Assembly (NCBI GenBank): GCA_947568835.1
Contig: OX387603.1
Location: 26,994,651 to 27,058,650 of the forward strand
Direction: 5' to 3'
Origin: Protonemura montana
Taxonomy: Eukaryota; Arthropoda; Insecta; Plecoptera; Nemouridae
DNA length: 64,000 bases
This document shows positions 34,216 through 44,800 of this stretch, one piece after another (the stretch's first letter is position 1; the number at the start of each line of letters is the position of its first letter). The notes below the pieces were generated by a model. That model saw only the letters and a list, made by a program, of their open reading frames with translations. It was not told the origin of the DNA and searched no databases. The translations under genes were made by a program, and so were the position numbers.

Positions 34216-34800
34216 ATGGTTGTGAATATTCTTCTCCATACCAAGCGTCTACTTTTCGTTTTACATCATCTCATTTTAAAGAACCCATGCGTTGGTTTTT
34301 TAGCAATGTTATATTTGACAAAGGAGATGATAGAGACACAGTCGTGTGCTGATTTAACATAAGTACTATTTATACTAGTTTCCATGCCCCTTTTTAGCTT
34401 AGTTGTGTCATAGAAAAAGGATTAGTTTTCTTTGGTTTTGTCTTTTGGTTTTTTTTTTTATCAATTTTTCCATACATTTTATGTATATAGTTGTTCAAAT
34501 TTATATTTGTAGGATAGGTACCAGATGTGACAGTTAATTTCAATAGAATTTTAGGATAATATGTTAAGCTTGTATTATTATTTAGAACTGGCCAGTAGTT
34601 TCAGTTTAGGAGTTAGCATTTGCTGCTGGCTGGTAGGTATTGTTTAGTTTTCAAGTGATCACCTACCAAAGTGAAGTTAAGTTGTATTACAGCCAAATTA
34701 TTTATTTGCTTATATAATTATTTCACTTAATATTTGAAGTTACCTGAAACTCCTTCTTAAGCGCTTGTTATACAATTAATTGTTTTTAGAATATCCCCAA
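34216..34800. other. Intergenic, AT-rich, no feature
   Basis: No gene or repeat structure recognised between the repeat element and the THAP relic. Confidence 0.4.
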
Positions 34801-35180
34801 TATGCCTAAGGATCGTTACTGCCGAGCATTGGGTTATAAAAGTGCTCACCGCAACAATAAAAGTTTGTCTCTCTTCTGATTTCCGAAAGACCATGGATGT
34901 CAGATTTGGGTTCAATGGACTGCTAGCCCCAAGTTGTTTGGATAATCTCCAGCACTGTTGTGGAAAAGAGCACGACTCAGCAATCTCCAGTTTCAAGATA
35001 GGGCTTTCACTAATGATCGGAAAAACAGGCTTGTACTATCCGTCCATCTACCATCTACTGCCATCTACTATCCATCACTTCTGCAAGAAAGGCAACCGTT
35101 CCATGAAAGACAGGCGACCAGCTGATGCAAAGCCAACTGCCCGGCAGAATAGGATAAGGAAGGTTCTCCACAAGTAGGTG
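34801..35180 (+). pseudogene. THAP-domain pseudogene
   Basis: The frame from 34801 reads MPKDRYCRALGYKSAHRNNK, a TGA, FPKDHGCQIWVQW, a TAA, then LSNLQFQDRAFTNDRKNRLV. This follows the THAP zinc-finger layout found in P-element-type transposases and host THAP proteins: an early Cys and hydrophobics, an fPkd...W...W block, an F.d..F segment and a ..nRLv segment. One expected Cys reads Tyr, and two stops interrupt it. It is therefore a dead THAP copy, either transposon- or host-derived. A splice-donor-like string follows at about 35176, but no other exon was found. Confidence 0.65.
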
Positions 35181-36417
35181 CTTCTGTAGATTTTATACTG
35201 GCTTTTATGTTATTTATTAATTTTATTTATATTGAAACATTTCATTGTACCATATGCCGGTCCATGCCCTTTCGTAAAAACAAAAACAGTAGCTATTTTC
35301 ACAAGCGTTGAAAATTGCCATAATGCTAAAAACTAAAATCATATTTACACCAGACGTCACAAGTACATTCATTCTTATCTAAGAATTCATCAATGTTATG
35401 TTTCAGACCCAGCTGCAGTAGCCTAGGTTCGGGCTGAGATAGTACGCCTACCTAAATTGACACCACCAGGCCAGACATTATATTTCCCTGGAATCAACCA
35501 CACCGTCGAAGTTAACCAGATTTTGAAGGCATCAACATTTTTTTATTGTTCCTATTTCATAGCTTTTTTAATGTCAAAATATTTCTTTTTTTTTAACATT
35601 CAATATCAATTCTCTCTTTAATATTTTAATTTATAACAATTTATCTTAGATTTTATACTCTTAGCAGTTAGCATAGGTAATTTTTTTCTATTCTCTTTTT
35701 ATGGTTTTTTTGCCAAAGACGCACCTACAGTTCTTCAATATTAACTGATTTCCAACTACTTACATTATTTTTCTCTATTGGTAGAACAGTTCCTAAATTT
35801 TAAATAATTGTCTTATTTAATGTTTACTTGATGATAATAAATATTCCTATTAAGCAACATATACAACTGTTCAGCTCATTTCAAGCCTTGGAATAATGAA
35901 ATTTGTTTCTCCAAGTGACTTGATGAAATCGGCTTCTAAAATTATACAAAAATCAATTTACTTGATTCTAAGTTCAAAGATTTTTGTATGATTTCAAAAG
36001 CTGGCTTCATCATGTCACTTGGAAAAGTATTCGGCAACAAGCAAACTGCAAACTCCCGTGCAAAATTTCCCGCATTTTTTAAAAAAGGCACTGTAAAACC
36101 ATGATGCCATATTTTTGCAATACGGAGTTGTCATATTTTCACCGAAACAGTTCGACAATTTACCACTAGAGAGTCTCATATCTTAAACGCTTATACCTAT
36201 TTATAGTCCTAGGTCAGGTACAAGGTGCAATAACCTAAATCGTTTTTCTATTGTACAAGCGCCGTCTTTTCACGCGTTTGCAATAAACAGGCGTTTGTTT
36301 ATGATATAGATTGCAAACACATAAAGCTGCAGTGACATATTCTTCGGGCACACATTAACGTGTCCTTAATTGATGTTCCACTGTAAACAAACGCCTCATA
36401 AACAATAGGATTTTTAA
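35181..36417. other. Intergenic upstream of DMAC2L
   Basis: AT-rich. Contains an imperfect inverted repeat at 35911-36030 (arms around 'ccaagtgacttgatgaaatc' and 'gcttcatcatgtcacttgg', with further pairing around 'atacaaaaatc'), which could form a hairpin or be a MITE relic. The last 100 bp or so are presumably the DMAC2L promoter/5' UTR. Confidence 0.5.
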
Positions 36418-37989
36418 ATGGGCACTCTACCATGCCTAGTGGCGGCCCTTTTCAAAACATCTGTGTTGGACTGTGGACAGTTCCTTGTACAAAGACGAAA
36501 TCTCTTCGAATGGCTTAATATTGTGTGGAACAGGTAACGCAAAGTGCAGATAGTAACCTTGAACTGCGGTTTGTTAGGCTTTTCAGTTTTACTTTCTTGA
36601 AATAAAGGTTAAATAAAAATAAAGGTGCGATTCATTACAAGTCTCTTTAGATTAATCCCGTTCAATCACAATAGCTTGATGAAGGTGCAGTTGTAAAGGC
36701 TTCATTAACAAGATCGTTGATACAGTCTGTAGGGTAGCTCTGGGTGTACGCGGAATGTAAGGCCGTTATATCAACCTACCTTACCCACAAGGAGACATGC
36801 TAAAAAAAGATAATTTTTGTGTTTTAAAAAATAATAAAAATTGTCCATATTTTGTGGCTCCTTGGTGTAAAGTTTGTTGCACAGAATTTTGACTTGATAA
36901 TCATAATAATATCCATACCATGGCTCTATTTGTGGAATTGGTTCATGAATTTTGCTAATTTGATGTTGTATTACAGTAAAAGAAACTGAGTTCTTCGGTG
37001 CAGTCTCTAGGTGCACAATATAACCACAATCACATTGTGGAAAATAAAATAATAGTTTCTCGAAAGATATCAGAGCTCGCAATTAGTTTAGGGGGTGCGT
37101 AGGACTGCACAATCCAACGAAATGAAATGCAACAAAATGCAACAAAATGTACATAATTCTCTTCTCCCTCCCCAGGGCTGATAGATAGTCCCAATGAACC
37201 CACATTTTTTTCAGCACTTCACCACTGGGTGTAGTAGATAGTATGTTCAAAATTAAAGACAGTGTGACCTGACAATTGAATACTTAGATGTTTGTGGCAA
37301 GTGGTTTGATAAAGTTAAGTTGCACACAGAGTGGACAAGAAGCGAGTGAAGGAGCTGGGTCCAGATGGGGCGTGTGCCGAGTGGCTGATGCGCAACGGTG
37401 CGTTTGTAAAATGGACCAACAGTACGACGCTGACTACCGACTACAACGCCATGGAAGCCAATCTCACCAAACAACAGTTCATCAAAGAGATCGATGCAAC
37501 CGATGCAAGCATCACTGCCATGGGCTTCCCTCATTTTGGTAGACTATTTTATTACATGGGTTCTGTAGCCCATGATCAAGTTGCCTCAAAATTATGAATG
37601 AAAGATATTAATTTCCTATACATTTCTAGCCGGATGTAACCACATTGATCGAGTAACTTTCACCAAATGCACCTATTTGGACGATGAAGCCATGAGCAAC
37701 TTGGTTTATCTCAAGGAATCTCTGAAGCATCTGCAGATCACAGGCAACGGGAACATTTCTGACGTTGGCGTCACATCTCTCGGACTGCTTAGGTACCTAC
37801 CTTATAATAGAAAAACTGAAAATGTGTGCAACTATAAAAAATTTGACCCTGTCTTACTTTGTAATTTTTTTTCTTTCTAGTAAACTTGAATTGCTGGTGC
37901 TTTTTGATCTTCCGGCTGTGAGAGATAAAGCAAAGTGCGTCCAGACTTTGGCATCTAGCTTGCCGACATGCAAAATTGACTTCCAATAG
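36418..37989 (+). CDS. DMAC2L: DMAC2L / ATP synthase coupling factor s homologue (4 exons)
   Basis: Mitochondrial leucine-rich-repeat protein (ATP5S/factor B, relative of DMAC2) linked to ATP synthase and complex I assembly. Exons are 36418-36533, 37330-37538, 37630-37792 and 37881-37989, all GT-AG and phase-consistent; the product is 198 residues (human about 200). The N-terminus MGTLPCLVAALFKTS is followed by the arginine-containing VQRRNLFEWLNIVWNR and could act as a mitochondrial targeting sequence. The family core KRVKELGPDGACAEWLMRNG follows, then IDATDASITAMGF, CNHIDRVTFTKC, NGNISDVGVTSLG and LELLVLFDLPAVRDK, all aligning with the human protein. Start chosen as the only ATG in frame before the targeting-like segment. 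The 3' end faces the next gene, only 113 bp away. Confidence 0.9.
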
Positions 37990-38102
37990 TGATAGTGTTG
38001 ACTAAAAATTTGATGATATTTTTTGGCAAATAAGATTGATGTAGACAGTGCTTTGATTTATGACTTGCTGATTTATTGTTGTTTTTTGTATCACTGTATG
38101 TT

Positions 38103-38492
38103 TCAGTCCTTGGTTAGATCCTGAAAGAGAATGGTGTTTAGGTTATTTTCTGTAGATTTTCCTGTAGATTTTCTCAGATTCAGAGATAACCTTACCTTCA
38201 AAGAAAGATCTGCCTGTGTGCACGAGGCTCCACGACTTGCCACCTGCAAAGTTATGGACCCCTGAATGTTTTTCGGTCTGGTGGGTGCCACGCGCTGGGT
38301 GTGTTTCTCGAGGAATTCATCACGACTAAATCGAAGGCTTGCTTTATTTTTTGCTGCCTTCGCTAAAGATCGTTGGGCATCGACTAGGACCCTCTTGCTA
38401 GGAGAGCTTTGAGCGACTGGGCTACTTTTTACAGAATGGCTCAAATTGGGAGTGCCTTCTTGCGACCCACGGGTTGCTGAGAACCTGGACAT
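38103..38492 (-). CDS. Small unrecognised gene, 104 residues (2 exons)
   Basis: I do not recognise this protein. Exon 1 (38492-38196) opens MSRFSATRGSQEGTPNLSHS and is basic and Ser/Thr-rich with many SP and SS pairs, then an RFSRDEFLEKHTQRV stretch likely to be helical. A strong donor (aag|gtaagg) and acceptor (ctctttcag|gat) remove a 75-bp intron, and exon 2 (38120-38103) adds DLTKD and a stop. Unspliced, the frame would stay open to 129 residues, as the intron is divisible by three and carries no stop. The gene is tail-to-tail with DMAC2L and head-to-head with TTC7 (365 bp between starts), so a shared promoter is likely. The low-complexity, phosphosite-like N-terminus suggests a regulatory or chromatin/spindle adaptor, but that is only a guess. 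Confidence 0.6.
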   Translation of the reverse strand: MSRFSATRGSQEGTPNLSHSVKSSPVAQSSPSKRVLVDAQRSLAKAAKNKASLRFSRDEFLEKHTQRVAPTRPKNIQGSITLQVASRGASCTQADLSLKVRLSLNLRKSTGKSTENNLNTILFQDLTKD

Positions 38493-38856
38493 ATCTGGAA
38501 ACCAGTGGTTGAGAATATATTCAACAGCTTAAGAAAAAATCAAAATTTAGGTCGCTGTAGAAAGATCCGTTGCCTACCTAGGCTCCCCATAGTGTTGGAA
38601 TTGAGATACATTTTTGTTTTGATTCCAGCGGGCTGACCAAAGTTATGGTAGTGAATTTAGTGTGGTGATTTTGTAAGGCTCACAGGAAAGTGGATATTTG
38701 ATAAAAAGTTAATTTAAGCACCTTCAGTTAATAATTCCATGGTTTCCATTGCCTAATCTGTGTAGTTTTTCTTAGTTATGTACAGCAATTGTTGCCTTGA
38801 GTCAGCAGCAGAGGTGAGGGACAAGGACGACCATTATTTGGCATTAGTCATCAACT
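38493..38856. promoter_or_regulatory. Candidate bidirectional promoter (104-aa gene / TTC7)
   Basis: The 364 bp separate divergent start codons. It must hold both 5' UTRs and the promoters. No TATA box is placed convincingly. Confidence 0.5.
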
Positions 38857-41800
38857 ATGGCTGGCAAAAATAGGAACTTCAGCCGCATAGAAACTGATAT
38901 TGAGAAAAGTAGGGAAGAATCAAACTGGAGGAAAGCAGTTGAATTGGCAGAGCAATTAAAACTAAGATCTCCTACTTCAGGTAAGTTTTTTAATCGTCAA
39001 AATAGTCAGCTGTCAAACTGAATTTTAGGTTAACCCAAGAAAATGTGTTCTGCAGAGACTCTCTCAAATTTTCTCATTGGCGAAGGAAAGCTCGAACTCT
39101 ATTTAGAAGAGAATCCACCGATAGATGCCAATGTTGCTAGAGCTCGAACTGGGCTGGCTGAGGCTAAGCGCTTCTTGATGAGCTCTGCAAGCGAGCAGGG
39201 GAAAAGGGCAGGAGTTCTGCTCGACTCGAATCTGTTGCTCGGGAAGGTGAACTATGCAATGGGCTTGTACGAAGACGCGCTCAGCTCCTACAACCAAGCA
39301 GAGTTACAAACTCTGACAGAAAAACAGCTTCCAAGCCGCAGTCTACGCATTGTTGCAGAGTCATATGCAATCAAGGGTGAGAGGAACAACTCCATAGTTT
39401 CTGAATGAAAGATTTTAAATCCTTTTAACATAACTCACTAAGCCGTGTTTTTCAGGGATGTGCCTAGAAAAGGTACCCCCATCATCGTCATCAAAATATA
39501 AGCAAGCCGAGTGGGAAGAGCAACGAGTGCAGTGTTTTGAGCTTGCCGGCGACCTCACACTGCTGTACCTTCAAGAGCAGGACAAAATTCAGCAGCAGCA
39601 AAATGCTGGAACATACTCAAACACTGGTTGGCACTCATGCACATCACAATTGCCGTGCTCTTGTCATGAACCCCCACTATAACTGGCCTCTGTTGATTCC
39701 AGGCGGATCTTACTCCCCGCAGCCACCAAACCCGGAGCGGCAAGTTGGTCCCATCTTGGAGACGGCCCTGCAGCGAGCCCCAATCCTGCACATCCAGGCA
39801 GGGAAGCTGCAATCGGCTGTCGCTCGATACAGGTACCTGTATATAAACTGCAACGATGCCCGTCAAAGACATTTTCATGGATTTAAAACCCCTGATTAAC
39901 AGTCAGATTTCAACAATGACATTTGTTTGCTGAAGCTTGCACGTGAAGAAGAGCATTATTAAGTTGGCATAAAGAATTGTACGTGGTTGACCATTGCAGT
40001 GCAGTATAACAATCAACTGAAGCTAGAGTCACTAAATAGGAGCTAATCTATCTTGTACACTAGGGTTGGGAATTACATATTGGGGGTTAAGCAATTGTCA
40101 GGTGACAGTACAGCTGGACCATCGCAATGATACCGAGAATCCACAGAACGATGCTGAGTGCCGTGGAGTCAAGCGCCACGCAGAGCTTGCGTCTGACACT
40201 GACGCGGCAGCTGGCTGAGGTCTTGCTCCGTGGCGTCAGCGGCACTCTCTACACGCCCCCCGAGAAGCCGGTAGAACGTGGGCCACGCCGTAACCACCCC
40301 AGCGGCACAGCGGACAGCCCCTGGAAGCCACGAAAGTACGCTGGCATGAACCTGTTCATACCCAACAATGAGAATGAGGAGATCATCTTGCTACTGCTGA
40401 TCAGGCAAGTAACGGTGCTTCAAGCTTAAAACTGTCTTGAACTGTGCGATTCTAAGAAACTTTGTTTCAACTTCTTCTTGATAATGGCTATTTTCATGAC
40501 TTTCTATTGGCTGAGTTTGTGTACTGAGAGCTCGAGCTTTGAGGCAAGTCTCTTTCTATTATGATTAGATCCGAAACTCATTACAGTGCCAGTCCAATGA
40601 GGTTCTCTATGCATTTTAGTTCCAGTGATGCAATACATTTTAAGTGTTTCTAAGGGATTGAAATGGTTCCAAATTTTATTGGTTTGAGTGGCAAACGTAA
40701 AATCTGTTTTTTGACCAAAGTGCAATTTTTAATTTTTTGACATGTGGAAAGGGTGGACAAAGATAAGTAAATTGATATCACCTGGTTTTTTTAGCCAAAT
40801 AACAAACCATATCTTCAAGCATATTCAAGCATGTCTGGATGTTTGTTCGGTCAAATAAATGATTATGTAGTAATTAATGTAAATCCAGTTTCCGAATAGA
40901 AAATGACTGCAAGGAATATTGACTAGAAAAGTGTTTTACCTGATCAACATTTTCTTTAAAAAATTGTTGGTTTAGAAAATGCATATACAACTTAGAAAAT
41001 TGACATTTTTGAATCAAAAGAGAACCATATACTTCAGAGTCAATAAAACAAAAGCAACCAGCCTGTCAACCACCTCTTTCTGAGGAAAAAGTTGAGTAAC
41101 CTACAAACTCTTGTACCATGCTTGGAATTGATGGAAGTAAATTTAGAAATGTGAGGTACAGCAATTGTAAATATTAACAAAGAGCCAGCATTTCTCACCA
41201 GCATTGTCCTGATGCCAAAACATTGTGCCTTTTGCTTAGATTTTGGCTTGCCCCTTACGGTAATATTCATTCCTTGTTCCAGTACTTTCAGTCTTTATAA
41301 CCGCTGGATAAATGATTATTATCCAATTAACATTTGTGTCCAGGTAAATTACCAAGGGTATGTCCCAAGGCAAGTCAGCTGAACAGCTTAAAATCACATT
41401 TATTAATTGTAAGGAAAATGAAAATATTTACTAGTATAGCTAGGTATATAACTATGTATATTGTAACTAAGCCACGGTAACTTTACTATAAAACGTACAT
41501 TACAATACAATGACTTCTCCTATATAGACACTGCAAAGTGGAAAATTGTTTATTTATAAAGGTCATTCTATATCAAATCAGCACAAAAACAACAAAAAGT
41601 GACCTGACCAATTTTAATTTCAAAGCAAATGAATAAAGTAAGCTTAGAGCAGAATAATTTTTTTTTTCCAAAATTTTATGTTGCCCCGTTTATGTGGAAT
41701 AGCCGTTTGGGTGTAGTGGTAGGCCTTCCACAACGTTTGGGCTTATAGCTAACGATCCGTTAAAGATCCCCTTAATGAAAGAAAAAGTCAATTGCCCGTT

Positions 41801-44800
41801 ATTTTTGATTTGACAAAAATTTACCAGAACATCACCAAAGAACTGATTAAGCTTATCTACAAATTTCGAGTTAGGACTCACAGCAGTTTTTCAGATAAAA
41901 ACTATTTAATCTTGATATTGTAGGTTCTTGCATGTCAATGAGTACAGTACACACTGTAATCTCCTGATCAGTGCAATTTCCTGGGTTTGTCCATGCTTAA
42001 AGATAAAAATGTAAACTTAAATAGTTTGCCCCTCACCATTCTCAACTAGATTAGGTGTATCATCGCCCTCATATTTACCCTAATCATAGCCCTCATCATC
42101 ACCCTTGTCATCACCATCGTGGTGTGTTTGGTTCCAACAGCGAGGCCATGGCCGGACGAGACGCTGTGCTCAGTCAATCACCCGAGTTCAAAGAGGTGCG
42201 GGTGCACGCGTACGAGAATGCTACGGCCATCTACGACCTTCTCACGATCGCGCTGGTGCGCTGGGGACATGTCGAACTGCTTCACGAGGTAAGCAACCTC
42301 CGGGAACAGGGTCAGTGCAAATTGATTGATTTCCTTTATTGGCTTACATTAAAAAAAAACATTTACAAGCCATGAATCCCTTTAGGGATCGTCAGGATAG
42401 TACATAAAAGTAATATTAATAAAATACAGTGATAATAATAATGATAAGAATAATTGTAATGGTACAGTGGTAATACTAGTGTAGTAGGAACAAAACTACA
42501 AATTATGATACTAATATAGTAACAATACTTATGAATATGATAAATTACTTTATAATAATGATATTGATGTAAACAGTGAAGTCTAATTTAAAATTGCCAG
42601 CGCTCGTTCTGCGCAGGGTATTTTATTACTGGGAACACTAATAACCTCTAAAAAATTGATGCCCAACATAGACTCAAATCCTGATCTACAATTGTAAACG
42701 TGTTGCTCTAGGCAATTGAGCTACTTGGACATGTTATTTGATGATTAGTTAATTTAGGGCATTTGATGAGAATTGTGGATCTCCAGGGAGTAAAACCAAG
42801 AGGCTAATTAAATAATCAGTATAATTAATTAATTAAATAATCAAATACTCTAAAATACTCTCAAAAATGACATATCCATGTATTTTATTATTAACAACAC
42901 TATAACCGTCTCAAAACGCGGACTCGAACCCCGATCTCCACCTGTCGCTGGTGTTGCTCTGAACCATTGAGCTACTTGGACACTGGCTTTTTGAGCCGAT
43001 TTTAGTGTATAATAGTATACTGTTATAGTGTTGTTAATAATAAAATACCCCGCGCATTGCAAGCGTTTGCAATTTAAATAACATTTCATCCTAATACATA
43101 TCCATGTAGCTTAATTTTATGGGGCAACATTCGAGGCAGCTGGAGATCAAGTTCAAGTCCCAGCTAGGGCACCAATTTTAATAGGTTATTATTGTGCCTA
43201 ACAATTAAAGGTGCTTGCAGTGATGCCAACCGTTCTCTTGCAGTCATTTGAGCGTGCTATGAAGTTTGCGTTCGAGGAGGCCCACGTGTGGACCCAGCAC
43301 GCCCTGTGCCTGGTATCCATGGGACGGTGTGCGCACGCCCTTCCAGTCTTCGAGATCGTGGCACGCCTCCAACCAACCAAGGTCACGCCTTGTTTGATGG
43401 CTGCACGCATCTGCTACCAGCATCTCAACCTCGTGAGTTGGCCTGGCATTATATTTTATATTTTTTTACTTTTAAACATGTTTATTAGATGAAACAAAAA
43501 AAATTACATAATTTCTTTGCACAGTTTTCCACAAAGCCCATTGGGCTCATCTGTGGAGCAAAAATATAAAAATTGTATATCAAATAATAATAATAACAGC
43601 CTATCAACCTAACACTAAATAAAATAAAGTGAAATACATTTATGAATGAAACACACAAAGAGGGATATAGGAATTTAAGTTTGTAAAAGCCAATTCTTGA
43701 CACTGTGGCGTAAACTATAGATATAACGACGATACGGAGAATAACGAAGGTGATTTTAACAGTAATGAGAGTACTCGGTAGGATTTGCAGGTAATGAGGT
43801 AATTCGGTTTTTCACTTGTACTTATATTTATTTTACTGTAAACTGGTGTAATGAGATAACTTGAATAATACCAGCTGACCGCCAATACTGGGTACCGGAA
43901 CTCACTCGCTCCTAACAGTATCCTCTTGCTTGAGGCCGGGTCTGGTGCTGTTTTACCACTAATCCTAGTTTACCAAAAACACCCTTATTTATACTAGTCT
44001 GCGTGCTACGTGACCAGCGCGCCCTCTATGTGGGTCTTCCTTAGACTACATAGAGGGTTGTGAGGTAAGATGCCGCCATCTCGTGTGACTGATGGCGAGC
44101 CACCTCTTACCCCACAACACGATATTTAACTTGAGTAAAGGTTTCTAGTTAACGAATTTCTGGTGGAAGTTTGTTAAAAAGTAATAATAATAAAGTCTTG
44201 ATTTGACTAACAAGTTGTTAATAACAATACAATTTACAACTCAGTCAATACAGATACAACAACAAACAAACAATACAACAATGCTACAACTTCAGGAGTT
44301 GCTCCAGATGTTGTTTTTGCCAGTGTTAGGAAGATTTCTGCTTTCTTTGGCCCCTGATTATTGGAATTCATTCTCGCCGGAAGATATTGCGCGTTCCTAA
44401 TTCTGTGCGGTAGTTATATAGTAACATGTCTTTACAGAATATTGTGTTACTTCCAAATTATGACAAAATGAATTGTGTGTGAATTTATGATTAGGAATTA
44501 TGGAAAAAATTGACGTGTGAAAAGGAGTTAGAAGATGAAGAAAATGATTTGGTGTAATCTAGTAACATGCCTAAAATGTAGTATTTTCTATCCATTGTTA
44601 TGAATAGATATAAAAATTAAAATTCTATTAAAAAAATGCTTCAAGGAGTTTAAAAGAGATAAGTAAGATAAATTCAATGAATAAAATTTGCCAATTGAAA
44701 TAAATATACACCCTACACCTACTTTGAGATAGAGGTTCCGCAGCTAAGTTTTTATTTTCTTTCCTTAGTTTTAAGTCAATATCATCTCAATACACGATCA

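Noticed and set aside
43860-44130. Possible LTR or retroviral end in TTC7 intron 7
   Set aside because: GC-richer with short palindromes, but no paired LTR, primer-binding site or coding remnant was found.
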